A DNA stretch of 64,000 bases, taken from Muscardinus avellanarius. Lineage: Eukaryota > Chordata > Mammalia > Rodentia > Gliridae. Positions 32,240 through 43,472 of this stretch are shown here, piece by piece (positions within the stretch are counted from its first letter, which is position 1; every line of letters begins with the position of its first letter). The notes beneath the pieces are model-generated. The model did no database searches. It saw nothing but the letters and a program-made list of their open reading frames with translations, and was not told the origin of the DNA. The position numbers and the translations under genes were made by a program. The stretch spans positions 108,393,040-108,457,039 of the forward strand of contig OY726564.1 of assembly GCA_963383645.1 (NCBI GenBank), written 5' to 3'.

Positions 32240-32600
32240 CAAACTCACAGTCTTGCCCCAGCCTACCTTCCTAGCCTTCCTGCTTGCCAGTTCTGCACAC
32301 ATACTTTTCAAATCCCATCTCAATGAATCCTTTCTATATTCCTGGAAATTCCAATCATTATATCTTTCCAAAATGCTATTTTCTACACTTGGAATATTCT
32401 ACTTCCTCTGTCAATTATTTTCTTCCAGCCTCTGAAACTCAGCTCAAGTACTGTTTGCTGGCAAAGCCTCAGCTTACACACTATGTTGCTAATAACTTGT
32501 GTTTTCACGCTTACCTACTTCTTCATGAACCGGGCCATTTTTCTATCTCTTGCTACTAGACTACAGGCTCTCTGGGAGTGGAAAACTTGGTGTTCCCATT
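32240..32600 (+). mobile_element. L2 3'-region fragment (likely)
   Basis: caaatcccatctcaatgaat, acacttggaatattctactt, ctctgaaactcagctcaag and gactacaggctctctgggag appear in L2 order. Highly worn. ORFs here are shadows. Confidence 0.55.
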
Positions 32601-33655
32601 TTTGCTTTCGCAAGTACAGTACACCAATAGGATCAATAGTTGGTGGATCCCACACTAAGTTCCCCCAAGTGTGTAAATCATTTCAATTAGGACTTGCTGT
32701 TTCACTTGCTTCTCAGTAAGTCTGAAAGTGGAGGTGGGGTACTACCAGTTCTCTTGGAAGTCCACTTGATGGGTGGTAGACCTGCTGCTCACCATGGTAA
32801 CGTCTAAATCTAAGAACCATGAGTCCTTGTGCTAAATATCACTTCTGCCTCTTCACGAAGTTAAAATGGAAATGATCTCCTTTGAAATAATGTATAAATA
32901 ACTTAATCTCAATGTCTGGCTCCTTGGATACTGCTTTCTCATAGTCAGTCCACTGTGATATTAATTACAAAAATATTGTACGTTGACCCTAAAAAAAAGT
33001 CCTACTTCTAATCAGAAATATATTTAAGTGATTCAAGTCACATTAACAAATACTGTTATACAGAAATTTAAAAACACGTCTGTCTCTCTGTCTATCTATC
33101 ATCTATCTCCAAGTACTGCTGTATCTCATTTAGCCAGTATACTTTGGTTTCTCAGTGGTACCCTTAAGGGCTATTAAATGTAAGGCTGTTTGTCCTTGTC
33201 CTAAAGGGACCCAGATTATTTCCACGATTCCCTGTCTTTCAATTTCTCTATCCCTCTACTCGCTGGCATTATTGTGAGAAGGAGGTTGGTAATCTGTGTG
33301 TTCTAATGGTTATTTTTCAGAAAACTGTCTTGAGTGAGGGCCTGGACAGCTACATGCAATTTACTACCCAGAGGCCTTCTCCTTCCTCCTTATTTCTAAG
33401 ACTACCAAACGAGCGTGTGGTTTATAAGAAGTGCTAGCTCCCACCTGTATCCATTCATATGACTGCTTTTGCAATTTTATGTAAGAAAGATTAGTTTCAT
33501 AAGATAAATCTTATATAAATCTTCTATAAGAGAAATCTTCAATTATCTGCCAATTTGTTGTATAAATAAATGAAAATTGAATCTCTACTAAAGTTAAAAA
33601 ATTGGCCCACAAGCTATAGACTTGATATAAGCCATACTTTTAATAATACTATGTT
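32601..33655. other. Unique intron
   Basis: No recognisable repeat apart from a short (TCTG/TATC) run near 33085. No exon supported. Confidence 0.45.
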
Positions 33656-33660
33656 CTTCA

Positions 33661-33663
<3 letters not shown>

Positions 33664-33703
<40 letters not shown>

Positions 33704-33711
33704 TGTGTGTA

Positions 33712-33760
<49 letters not shown>
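33664..33760 (+). repeat. (AT)n-(GT)n-(AT)n compound microsatellite
   Basis: About 15 AT units, a GT core (33704-33728), then about 16 AT units, joined to the dID end of the next SINE. Confidence 0.97.
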
Positions 33761-33763
<3 letters not shown>

Positions 33764-33938
33764 AATACTGGGGATTAAACTCTGGGGCATTCCACGTTTT
33801 GCTATATCTCTAGATTTATTCTATTTTTCACTTTGAAAGAGTCTCACTAAGTTGCTGAGGCTGGCCTTGAGCCTGTGACCTTCCTTTCTCAGTCTCCCAA
33901 GAACTGGGATCAAAGTCATGAACCACCATACCTAGCTT
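33761..33938 (-). mobile_element. B1-dID SINE, diverged
   Basis: gtaatactggggattaaact to catgaaccaccatacctagc. Confidence 0.9.
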
Positions 33939-33944
33939 ATTAAA

Positions 33945-34375
33945 CTTGTAATCCCAGCATTTGGGAGGGGGAAACTGGAGGACTGTGGTTCGCAGACAGC
34001 CTCGGCTACTTAGGCCCTTTGCAACTCAGTGAGACTCTGTTTCCTTTCATTTCATTTCATTACATTTATTTTGGTGGTACTGGGGATAGAACCCAGGGGC
34101 TTTTCTACCTCCAGGCTACACTCCCAGACCTATTTTATACTTTATTCAGAAGCAGGGTCTCACTAAGTTGTTGAGAGTCTCATTCAGTAGCTGAGGCTGG
34201 CTTCCAATCTGTGAGATCCTCCTGTCTCAGCCTCCCAAGCACTGGGATTAGAAGCGTGCGCCACCACGCCGGCGAGACCCTGTTTCAAAAACTAAAAAGA
34301 TAAAAAAAATAGGGCTAGGGGTGTAGCTCAGAAGTAGAATGTCCCCCCCCCATCCATCCCAGTACCAACAGGGGG
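33945..34375 (+). mobile_element. B1-dID SINE split by an opposite-strand SINE
   Basis: Left piece 33945-34043 (cttgtaatcccagcatttgg to gagactctgtttc), right piece 34274-34375 (gagaccctgtttc to catcccagtacc). An (AT)n tail follows at 34383-34402. Confidence 0.93.
34044..34273 (-). mobile_element. B1-dID SINE, intermediate type, nested
   Basis: A (TTTCA)n-like tail side, ggtggtactggggatagaac to gtgcgccaccacgccggc. Target duplication gagacYctgtttc at 34031-34043 and 34274-34286. Confidence 0.95.
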
Positions 34376-34402
34376 AAAAAAAAATATATATATATATATA
34401 TA

Positions 34403-35833
34403 TTTCACCATTTGGTTTCAGCATGATGGTGTGAAGACTTCAAATTCTAACTTCATCTTAACTCAGCCAAATACATTCCTAAACTTTGTTATACTATACT
34501 GGTATCTGCTTCATCAGGAAAAGAGGAAGAGGATGGGAAAGGAAAAAATATTTCCACTTATGAAAAAAAAGAAAAACTATGTCTAAAGAGCAGAAAAAAC
34601 TGGCAAAAGACCCTATATCTAATATATTAAAATTCCTGTCATAATTTGATTAGAATATTAATCCAATACTCACTTGTGATCTTTTAAAATGAGAAAAATC
34701 TATAAAACTTTGAAAGATGTCATAAGAACATATACCCATGAAATGTCTATGCCCCTAAAGTAAAAGAAAGAAAACTTTTGCTCCTCAGGATTAATACAAA
34801 ATAAAACACTGTCATCTTAGACATCTCTGAAAAATAGTTCTGCGTATTGAGTCATTCGAACCTTTTTTTATAAAAGTATTGGAATAAAGAAAAAATGAAT
34901 ATACCATATTCATTGGCTGAATTAAGAAAAATAGTCCCCCCACCCATGGAAAAGTCTCTATGCTGATTTTCCTTGTACCTAGAATAGTGACTGTCTTCAA
35001 TATAGCAATTCTTTTCAAGTAATAAGATAATAATTAGCATCTGAAGTTAGTATTATCTTATTAATAAGTATGCTTAGAAAGTAAGCAGATTTCTTACCCA
35101 GTAAACAAGGAGAAGAAATGGGTTACTCAGAGTTAAATCAAAAAAGTCCAAGCCAGGCCTGCACTAGCGGTCAGCTCAGCACATCGCCTGTGGCCTTCCA
35201 CCTCTGCATATGTTGCTGTCTAACGTTGCCTCTCACTACTGCCTGCTCAGTCTCGGAAGATACTTTCTTTCAGGGTATTTTTTAAGTATTTACACGGTCA
35301 TCTCAAAGATGGCTTAAGCACAGAACAGGCCAGGTCTCAGTATTAAACTTCACAATTCTCTAAATCTATGGACTTGATCTGCAACTTGTTAAGTCTCATC
35401 ACTCTCTGATTTAGCAGGAATCTAGCTCTGGAAATACGAAAAAAATGTACATGCCCACAACCTTAAAGAAAAAACTCCCACTGGTATCTTTACAGAATTC
35501 TGATAGTTTTTAGCAACTTTGATAAAAGGACATCTGCAAAGATCTGCACTCTATAGTTTAAAATAATTCAAGTTCAATGCACTCAGCTATATACTTGCGA
35601 TATATCCCATGAGTAAAAGTAATATTCCCTACACTTGAATAAACCTTATGCTAAAAGTAGTGGATGTTAACCATGGTTAATCTTTAGAAGTTGATAACTG
35701 TCCTTTAACTCAGCATTGTGAAGAAACTCTTGAGTAACACAATGTTTGCATTCCTTAGAAGCTGTCTCTAAGAAGAAAGGAGAAAAGTAAAAGTAAAAAG
35801 AAAAACATTCTTTTAGAGAAAAGAGACACTCAC
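34403..35833. other. SINE-free unique intron, exon-proximal
   Basis: Unique sequence downstream of the 35.9 kb exon in gene direction. No repeat is visible over 1.4 kb, which is unusual in this window. Confidence 0.6.
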
Positions 35834-35940
35834 TGGTACTTTGAAGGGCGAGGTATTGGCAGTGTCCATGGAGGTGGGCTTCTCTGATGTACTGGTCCCT
35901 GAGATGCTCCGTCTGCGGGGGGACCTTTCTGCTGGCACCT
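35834..35940 (-). CDS. RASAL2: RASAL2 internal coding exon (VPAERSPRRRSISGTS)
   Basis: On the minus strand the acceptor cctctttttcag precedes a 107-base exon and the strong donor gtgagtg follows it. The first two bases (AG) complete a glutamate codon. Then come 35 codons starting VPAERSPRRRSISGTSTSEK and ending TANTSPFKVP, so the exon enters in phase 1 and leaves in phase 0. This is the known serine/arginine-rich leader of RASAL2, and the RRRS stretch is a plausible basophilic kinase site (inference). Every RASAL2 transcript start upstream must end in phase 1 with a G to join it. The exon sits in a 3.8-kb block free of SINEs (about 34.4-38.2 kb). Confidence 0.96.
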
Positions 35941-36950
35941 CTGAAAAAGAGGAGAAAAGTTGAAATATCACTAAGAACCTCAACTTAAGAATCTTTTACT
36001 AAATTGTAAAATTCTTAATTTCTCACAAAAAATTAGTTTGCTTTAAAGATATATAACATTCTAGCTTCACATAATTTGTCTCTTAATCTTTGTGGTGTTT
36101 GACCTATAAAGACATTTGACCTGGTCAGAGTTAAAACCTATTTTAGTGTGACAACTTTGATCTTTATGCACATATACAAATAATTTCCTGAGTTATGTTT
36201 AATACCTCTAAGTTCACTTACTAGTTGCAACTTGCAGTAGATGAATCTACTTCTCTATCAGCACTGTAGGAGTTAACAGAATCAAAAGAAATGTCCAATA
36301 TTCTTGTGAACAAAACATGCACTAGTGTTGAATACGATTTGATGGTGTTTGCACAAAGGTCAAAGTTCGGTTCTGTGCAGACGATTCACCAGACTGCAAC
36401 AAAAGGGCCACGAGAAGACCGAGAGCTGCTGCCAGGATAAGATAATGTATGTGCCTATGCAGATATAAAAACAGATCCGCTTCTCCTTGTCTGGCAATAT
36501 GACCTTACCAGGATCTCACTCTAGAATCATAAAGCTGTTCAAACTGACCTAACAAGCTCAGGATTTTGCAGATATGTGATCATCCCCAATTTAATGACTA
36601 CAAACTGCAGTAAGGCTACATCTTAAGATTTTCCCCCTAGTGATAGATATATATATACACACACACATACTCACACATATATGCACACATGCACGCACAC
36701 AAATGATAGATATATACATATTATACCTTTATCACAACTGCTTCCCATCTCCACTTCAACTGACAGACATATAGGAATCCAGCTTCTCAGATAACACTAG
36801 ATAATTTCAACATGGACAAGAGGAAAAAAAAAACCTCCTAAAAAAAGTATTCTGTGTTATCTTCCAGATCTTAAAAAATAAGGAGTAAATCGTGACTCCG
36901 GAGACTGACATTTTGATTCCTGCTGTTCTCCCTTTAAAAGATAGATGCAG
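35941..36950. other. SINE-free unique intron upstream of the exon
   Basis: Contains the acceptor polypyrimidine tract at 35943-35950 and a short TA/CA stretch near 36645-36700. No repeats. Confidence 0.55.
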
Positions 36951-36954
36951 TTTA

Positions 36955-37110
36955 AACTTCCATTTCTGGCCTCCTGGCCCCTGGGATCCGTGCTACTTCC
37001 ACTTAAGAGAAAGCGTTTGCTCTCGCTCCCTCCCTGCCTTGCTCTCCCCCTCCCTCCCTCCAGCTTGCAGAGAGAGGAGCGATGGAGAAAGAAACACACA
37101 CACAGGACTG
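36955..37110. promoter_or_regulatory. Pyrimidine-rich unique block (CTCCCTCC-rich)
   Basis: A CTCCCTCC-type run with scattered CpG reads, on the minus strand, as GGAGGGAGGGAGGGGGAGAG followed by GCAAGGCAGGGAGG. This resembles a purine-rich 5'UTR or a GAGA/G4-prone promoter element. It has no repeat similarity and lies 1 kb upstream of the RASAL2 exon in gene direction. The function is not known from sequence. Confidence 0.25.
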
Positions 37111-37679
37111 CAGCGATTCATTCAATCAATCGTGCCCACTGCATCTCCTCATTAGTTACCTTCAGTCTATTAACAGATGTCCAACCACGGCCGCCCTCAG
37201 CTACAGAACATTTCACTCCAATACACTAATTCCCAGCAAAAAAAATTACGGAAATTTATATTCAGCAAGTACTAAAAAGGACACCATTTTTATAGAGACC
37301 TAGTAAAGCACATAATCAATCCCTCCTATGAAAACCCAACTGCAAGTGCTTACCCTATTCCTATGTGCATGCCGGACACTGATTTTCTTTTCCATGACTA
37401 AATATATCTTCTCTGTGGCATCTTGACCAGTAAGATACAAGCCACATTGCAACATTCCTAATGACTGAGAAGTTGACAAAATCGCATCTTACATGCCTGC
37501 AGTACCGGAGAGTTCCCTGCTATTACTATAATTTAAAATTATGACCAGTCACTGAGAGTCTCTTAACTTCTCTCTAACCACCAGTGGGTAAACGAGCCTT
37601 AATGTACAAAGCCATTTTTAGAATTAGGCACACATGACTCCTAACGCACATCTCTGAAAAATGGCAGCATAATTAGCTC
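37111..37679. other. SINE-free unique intron
   Basis: Nothing recognised; part of the 3.8-kb SINE-free block. Confidence 0.5.
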
Positions 37680-37865
37680 GGATCATGGGACGCACAAAGG
37701 AACTAAGCGCGTCAGCTCGAAGCACAGTGAGCGGCAGGACCTCCCGCTCAGGCAGATCGCTTACAGCGCCATTACCCGAGCTGGGAGACTCCACCGCGAG
37801 GAGCAGGGTGGCCGGGAAAGGAGCTGGCGAGGAAAACCCAAGGAAACTGCGTCCTTGCTCTGATA
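37680..37865. promoter_or_regulatory. CpG-containing unique block upstream of RASAL2 exon
   Basis: This 185-base unique stretch has many CpG dinucleotides (for example in aagcgcgtcagctcg and ctccaccgcgaggagc) and no repeat similarity, inside the SINE-free block. A plus-strand frame of 63 codons is open, but it looks compositional. A regulatory role is only suggested by CpG retention and the absence of insertions. Confidence 0.25.
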
Positions 37866-38180
37866 ACTGTCCATAAAGTTTCTCTAACCTCCTCTATCAA
37901 ATTAAGATAAAGGAGACTGAATATTATAGCATAGCATATTTTAATCTCTGAATAACTGACAGTGAAACCAAACTGGGAGAAAAATAAGTTTCATTAGCTA
38001 GGGTAAAATGATCTCACAGTTTCCTTAATATGCAATGTTCTGGATAAGGAGAAAAAAACAGAAATGAATTTTCTCACTTTCTTCCAAACATCTAATTTTA
38101 GTTTTCAGGTATGTGAGCCCATTAAGTAAATATATTTGACTGTTTCAACTGTTTGAAATTATACTGGCTAAAGTGGGCAA
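37866..38180. other. Unique intron
   Basis: AT-rich, with no supported feature. Confidence 0.45.
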
Positions 38181-38181
38181 T

Positions 38182-38373
38182 TATGCTGGGCATGGTGGTG
38201 CATGCCTGTATTCTCAGTGCTTGGGAGCCTGAGACAGGAGGACTGCAGGTTCGAGGACAGCCTCAGCAACGTACTGAGACTTCCAGCAGCCTAGGGAGAC
38301 CCTGTTTTAATACCAAAACCCAAACCAAGGGCTGGGACGTAGTTTGGAGGGAGAATGGCTTGGGGTTCAATTC

Positions 38374-38382
<9 letters not shown>
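38182..38382 (+). mobile_element. B1-dID SINE with CA tail
   Basis: gctgggcatggtggtgcatg to gttcaattcctagtaacac. The (CA)n tail runs directly on, then (AAAT)n. Confidence 0.94.
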
Positions 38383-38430
<48 letters not shown>

Positions 38431-38472
38431 TACATTAAATCATTAAATAAATAAATAAATAAATAAATAAAA
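38381..38472 (+). repeat. (CA)n plus (AAAT)n at SINE tail
   Basis: About 23 CA units to 38428, then AAAT units to about 38472. Confidence 0.97.
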
Positions 38473-38639
38473 TGGGCAACTACTGCATTCAAACCCTGAT
38501 AAACATGGCATTTGCTGTCCTCTCCCCTTTTAGGTTCTTGTTGTCATTTTAAAAAGCCATATTTCTATTGTGACTTAGGGAAGTTACTGGATCCAGAAGG
38601 AAGAAATTAATCTTGAAGACTGAACAATTGCCACTAAGG

Positions 38640-38702
38640 GAAAGAAAAGAAAAGAGAAGAGAAGAGAAGAGAAGAGAAGAGAAGAGAAGAGAAGAGAAGA
38701 AC
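38640..38702 (+). repeat. (AAGAG)n pentanucleotide repeat
   Basis: aaaag units give way to about nine agaga units; pure purine. Confidence 0.96.
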
Positions 38703-38884
38703 TAAGTCAACTACGAGAGGTGGGAATACTTTACATTATATTTACTTGTCAACCCTCCACAACAATGCAATTTGCCTCCTCTTGTAGAACAGGTCTTTGA
38801 AATACCCAGGTTCTTTGGTTCTCAGAGATTGGTCCCCTAAAGCCCAGTGCCCACTTAGAAACAAGGTGGCAGCCTTAGCCAGGA

Positions 38885-39110
38885 CGGTTTGGATGGCCTG
38901 CCGGGCTGGCCACCACCGGGCACGTTACCTTTAGCTTTAAATCTCCACGCAGGAAGAGGAAGCTGCTCCCATGCGCTTAAGGCCGCCCTTGTGCGGGGCC
39001 GGGGGACGTCTCCGCGGCCCAGGGGACCGGAGGGAGAGCTTGCCCCAGCCCTCACGCCACAGGACTGCACCGCTCGCTCCTGCTGAACTACTAGTGCTCC
39101 TGGCATAGTG
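38885..39110 (-). promoter_or_regulatory. CpG-rich block with a phase-compatible candidate RASAL2 first exon
   Basis: This block of about 190 bases holds roughly sixteen CpGs in AT-rich surroundings, a small CpG-island-like patch 3 kb upstream of the 35.9 kb exon. On the minus strand an ATG at 39106 opens 59 codons plus one base, ending at 38929 before the donor gtaacg. The end phase (1) fits the RASAL2 acceptor at 35940. The predicted peptide begins MPGALVVQQERAVQSCG and is Gly/Pro/Arg-rich, as GC-rich DNA often gives by chance. The donor lacks G at +5. It may be a non-coding first exon, a coding one, or just a regulatory CpG patch. Confidence 0.35.
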
Positions 39111-39868
39111 ACAGCATTCAATTACAATCACTAAAATGTCACTTTCTCAGAGTGAGACAGGAGACACGCAATACTGTGCAGGAGATAAAGGTCGGAAACT
39201 GCTTCATTCACTTTCTCATCCTTTAAAAATAACATTCTCATCTTCAGATGGAAAGGCAAAGTCCTATGAAGCCTGGTGAAGTTTTAAGCTTCTCTCTTCA
39301 TTTCCTTAGCCACTGGGTGTGAACTGAGATGAGGTGACAGCTGATAGGGATGAGAGGTAACTTCCACCACGGCTCCACATCAGAGGATGTACTGACAGAA
39401 ACAACATCTGGGGGCGTCTCTTAGCACCTCCAGCACCTACCTATGGGATCCTGTTAAAGCCGTATCACCTTTTCCATCCTTGGCTTCATCAACTCATAAA
39501 CAAGACCTTTCAGACTAACCAGGGGTGGAGACAAGATTAAGGAGTTTATACGCCTTGGTGGAAGACGAGCATCGTGGAAACGGCTCCTGAGCAACCAATG
39601 AGCAGCATTGCACACAGCACATGCCATCTCCTCACCACACACGCTTCCCTCCACACCAATGTGTTTTCTTTGAAAAGTGTGGCAAACAAATTGAAAACTG
39701 GATCACTGTAAAAGCAAGGGTACTTTTGGTAGTGGACGTGTCTACTTAACAGAGGTCGACCTCTGCCTCGGAACTTAATAGTGTATTCGTGGCCTTTCGT
39801 TCGCTTACCAGAGAGCACATGCTCAAAGAACTTGGGGAACTCTAGTAAGGGCAGGAAATAATTGTGTA
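39111..39868. other. Unique intron
   Basis: Non-repetitive. Overlapping minus-strand frames at 39454-39818 have no splice context or known motif. Confidence 0.45.
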
Positions 39869-39869
39869 T

Positions 39870-40106
39870 TTTTATTTATCTTATTTAATTTGTGGTACTG
39901 GGGATTGAACCCAGGGGTGTTCTATCTCTGGGCTATACTCCGGCCCCTATTTTATTTTATTCTATTTTATTTTATTTTATTTTGAAACAGTGTCTCACTA
40001 AGTTGCTGAAGGCCTCTCTAGGTTGCTGAGGCTGGTCTTGAACTTGTGCGCCTCCTGTCTCAGCCTGCTAAGCACTGGGATTACAGGTGCGTGTCACCAC
40101 ACCCGG
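39870..40106 (-). mobile_element. B1-dID SINE, expanded (TTTTA)n linker
   Basis: tgtggtactggggattgaac to gcgtgtcaccacacccggc. Flanks gaaataattgtgtat / gcaataattgcatat form the target duplication. Confidence 0.95.
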
Positions 40107-40244
40107 CAATAATTGCATATCTGGGAGAACCATAAGGAGTAATTTTCTGGGCAACAGTGAATTCTAAACTATTATTTTTTCTTTTGCATTTGTAAAAATT
40201 TTACAATAAAAATTATTGCTCTAATGTATTTTAAAAGTACATCA

Positions 40245-40262
40245 TCATCATCATCATCATCA

Positions 40263-40304
<42 letters not shown>

Positions 40305-40469
40305 CTGGAAACCCTTCTACCTCCAGGCTACACTACCAGACCTATTTTTATATTTTTTATTTGGAAACAGGGTCTCTTAAACCAGCAAGACTTGCTTCGA
40401 ACCTGCGCGATACTCCTGTCTCCGCCTCCCAAGTGCGGAGATTACAAGCGTCTGCCACCATGCCCGGCA
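40245..40469 (-). mobile_element. B1-dID SINE, young type, ATC/ATT-repeat tail
   Basis: Tail side is (CAT)n(TAT)n, then ttcctggaaacccttctacc to gtctgccaccatgcccggc. It shares the aaaagta target duplication with the next copy. Confidence 0.94.
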
Positions 40470-40493
40470 TAAAAGTATATTATTATTATTATT

Positions 40494-40713
40494 ATTTTTT
40501 TTTTTGGGGGGGTGATACTGGGGGTGGAACCCAGAGGCTTTCTACCTCCGGGCTATACTCCCAGACCTATGTTTTATACTTTATTTGGAAACAGGGTCTC
40601 ACTAAGTTGCTGAGAGCCTCATTAAGTAGCTGAGGCTGGCTTCGAACCTGTGCGATCCTCCTGTCTCAGCCTCCCAAGCGCTGGGATTACAAGTGTGCGC
40701 CACCACGCCCGGC
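40494..40713 (-). mobile_element. B1-dID SINE, intermediate type
   Basis: gatactgggggtggaaccc to gtgcgccaccacgcccggc. Target duplication aaaagtataYtattatt at 40471 and 40714. Confidence 0.95.
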
Positions 40714-40839
40714 AAAAGTATAGTATTATTAAAAAAAATACAAATTATGATTCCTTCATTGTATCCTCTATCCTTGTATCTGACATTTGATAGGTGCTTA
40801 AAAATATCTGTTAAAATAATAAAATAGAGAATGTAGCTA

Positions 40840-41060
40840 TAGCTGGGCATGGTGGCACAACTGTAATCCCAGTATTTGAAAGTACTGAGACAGGAGGCTG
40901 AGTACTTGGGAGGCTGAGACAGGAGGATTGCAAGTTCAAGGACAGCCTCAACAAACAGTGATACTCTCATCAACCTACTGAGATCTTGTTTCAAAATAAA
41001 AATAAGATGGGGCTGGAGGTGTGGCTCAGCGGAAGAATGCCTCTGGGTTCAATCTCCATT
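40840..41060 (+). mobile_element. B1-dID SINE with local duplication and CA tail
   Basis: atagctgggcatggtggcac to gggttcaatctccattaaaa, then (CA)n to 41098. The block tactgagacaggaggctgag repeats partly inside the B1 arm. Target duplication gtagctata on both sides. Confidence 0.94.
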
Positions 41061-41063
41061 AAA

Positions 41064-41094
<31 letters not shown>

Positions 41095-41249
41095 CACGTA
41101 GCTATAAAACAAAAAGTAGTAAACCAAAAATATTGAAGTTCTGCTTTTAGCATTATCCTCCATAAACCACCCTAAATGAGTCAAAGAACTGCATTTGCCC
41201 AATCATATTGGTCTGTACTGAAATATTCTAAATATTCTAGCTCACCAGT

Positions 41250-41466
41250 ACCCCCCCCCCCCGCGCGTACTGAGGATGGAACCCAGGCGCATTGTACCTC
41301 CAACCTATACCACCAGCCCTAACTTTTAGTCTCTCTATTTTTGAAACAGGGTCTCACTGAGTTACGCAGGGCCTCGCTAAGTAGCTGAGGCTGTCCACAA
41401 ATCGAGATCCTCCGGCCTCTGCCTCCCGGATGCTGAGATTACAAGTGTGAGGCACCATGCCCGGCT
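41250..41466 (-). mobile_element. B1-dID SINE, old type
   Basis: A C-run (41251-41262), then gtactgaggatggaaccc to gaggcaccatgcccggct. Confidence 0.92.
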
Positions 41467-41756
41467 CTTTGACTTGCTCTTTGATTGGCTGTTCTTTTTA
41501 GTACTTGGATATACCATATCTGATATGTTAACATTTAACAAATATGTGCCACATCTTCCCTCGAGCCCACCACTCATCTTGAGACTGGTCCACAGGGCCA
41601 GGGCAGTTAATGTCATTCTCTCATACCTTGCCCTTTAGGGCCTGTGCCTTACCACCATCCTAGTCCCGATAAAGCATTCATACCGAAGTGAAGGAATTCA
41701 GTAAACACTTCTGAAATTCTGGCTAAATCCAGTGAGTTCTTGTGAAATGACTTTTA

Positions 41757-41963
41757 TTTTTTCAGCACTGGGGATTGAACCCAGGGGAATTCTACCTTCC
41801 AACTACACCCCTAGCCCTATTTTTAGCTCTTTATTTTGAAACAAGGTCTCACTAAGTTGCAGAGGGCCTCACTAAGTAGCTGAGGCTGGCTACAAACCTC
41901 CATCCTCCTGTCTCAGCCTCCCAAGCACTGGGATTACAAGTGTGCACCACCACACCCGGCCAA
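41757..41963 (-). mobile_element. B1-dID SINE, old type
   Basis: tcagcactggggattgaacc to tgcaccaccacacccggcc. Flanks gaaatgactttta / aaaatgatgtgtg. Confidence 0.95.
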
Positions 41964-41967
41964 AATG

Positions 41968-42010
<43 letters not shown>

Positions 42011-42205
42011 AACTGATGGAACCCAGCAGCATTCTACCTTTCAATGACACCCCCAGACCTATTTTTTATTCTTTATTTTGAAACAAGGTCTCACTGAGTT
42101 GCAAAGGGCCTCACTAAGTAGCTGAGGCTGTCCGTGAAACTCGATCCTCCTTTATCAGCCTCCGAAAAGCTTGGATTACAAGTGTGGGCCACCATGCTTG
42201 GCTGA
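41968..42205 (-). mobile_element. B1-dID SINE with (TG)n = CA tail
   Basis: (TG)n at 41969-42007, then caactgatggaacccagcag to gggccaccatgcttggctg. Confidence 0.93.
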
Positions 42206-43248
42206 CATTTCTTAACAAGCAAAAATGATCAACTATCTGTGTGCATACTGTATGTGGCTAAACTGCATAAGAATTCATTTACTAATTCAGTTAATATTTA
42301 CTGACTGTCCACTGTGTACTTGCGTCAAGGAGACGTGGGTAAACAAAACGGAGGCATGCTGGTGCCTTAGAGAACTTAGATGGAGTCGGGGAGGCAAAGG
42401 ATACACAGCCCTACATACTGGAAGGTGAGGTGCATTTTAGAGGAAACAGAGTAGCCAGGGAGATGACCGGCTTAGAAATTTTAGAGAAGGTGAGGTGTGA
42501 ATTGATATTTAAGGAGGTGGGCGAGGAAGTCAGCTTTGCAGACTTATCAAAGAAGAAGACTATAGGAAAGAGAAGCCAGTAGACATCCTGTAAGGCCCCA
42601 GGGCCGGGCGGGCAGGCCGTGGGGCTGTGTGGGGAGTGGGCAGGTGGAGGAAGAGGAGAACCGGGCAGGAGTGCTTGGGTCAGGAGGCCTTACAAGCCTA
42701 CAAGTGAGGACTGCAGCTTCTTACTCTGAAATGAAACACCACCACATATACTTTACCAAAAGCTTAAAAAAAATCAAATCACATACGAACTGCTTAGAGA
42801 TATTCTTATTTTCTGAATTATTGTTTCTTTTTAAGAATTTGAATAATGGAGGTGACTCAAAATCAATCTGAAATGTTATGTTTGGAAAGGGAGTGAAGGG
42901 GAGTGTTTGTCAGATTTGTTGACAGGGTCTAAAAGCCTCTGAAAATATCTTAAATGAGAAAGGTGCATGTTAATATAAGGACAGTATGACCAAATTGTGT
43001 GAAGCATCAACTACTTTTTCTTTTTGTTTATTCTTATTTTACTAACCAAAGTTCATGTACCATCATGGTCATGTATACATAAACTTAAATAATAGTTACA
43101 ATGTCATGAATTCTGATAATGTCTACCATTTTTAGAATTAGTTATTATAGCTTAAAACAAGAAAATAATTTTCTAATACTTTTTTTGAAAAAATTAAAAT
43201 ATGTAATGTGAAAGCTAAAATTTAGCACATCTTGTCAATAATTTATCT
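42206..43248. other. Unique intron with a worn repeat
   Basis: ttcagttaatatttactgac and gtccactgtgtacttgcg (42277-42330) resemble an old mammal-wide repeat. The rest is unique, with no exon supported. Confidence 0.4.
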
Positions 43249-43249
43249 A

Positions 43250-43446
43250 AGCTGAGCATGGTGGCACATGCCTATAATCCCAGTACTTTTGAGGCTGAGA
43301 CAAGAAGATTGCAGTTTCAAAGCCAGCTTCTGCAACTTAGTGAAGCTCTGCGCAACTTAGCAAGACCTTGTTTCCCAATAAAAATTAAAATAGGGCTTGG
43401 GCTATAGCTCGGAGGTAGAAAGCCCCTAGGTTTTACACCCAGGGCC
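43250..43446 (+). mobile_element. B1-dID SINE, diverged
   Basis: ctgagcatggtggcacatgc to ggttttacacccagggcc, then an (AAAT)n tail to 43472. Confidence 0.92.
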
Positions 43447-43472
43447 ACAAATAAAATAAAATAAATAAAATA

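Noticed and set aside
35834..35940. Assignment of the exons to DAB2IP or SYNGAP1
   Set aside because: The basic [14 protein letters not shown] stretch is shared, but VPAERSPRRRSISGTSTSEK and NTSPFKVPGFF fit RASAL2, while DAB2IP reads differently before the shared part.
36857..37303. Plus- and minus-strand frames near the pyrimidine-rich block
   Set aside because: No splice junction or known motif; treated as possible regulatory DNA only.
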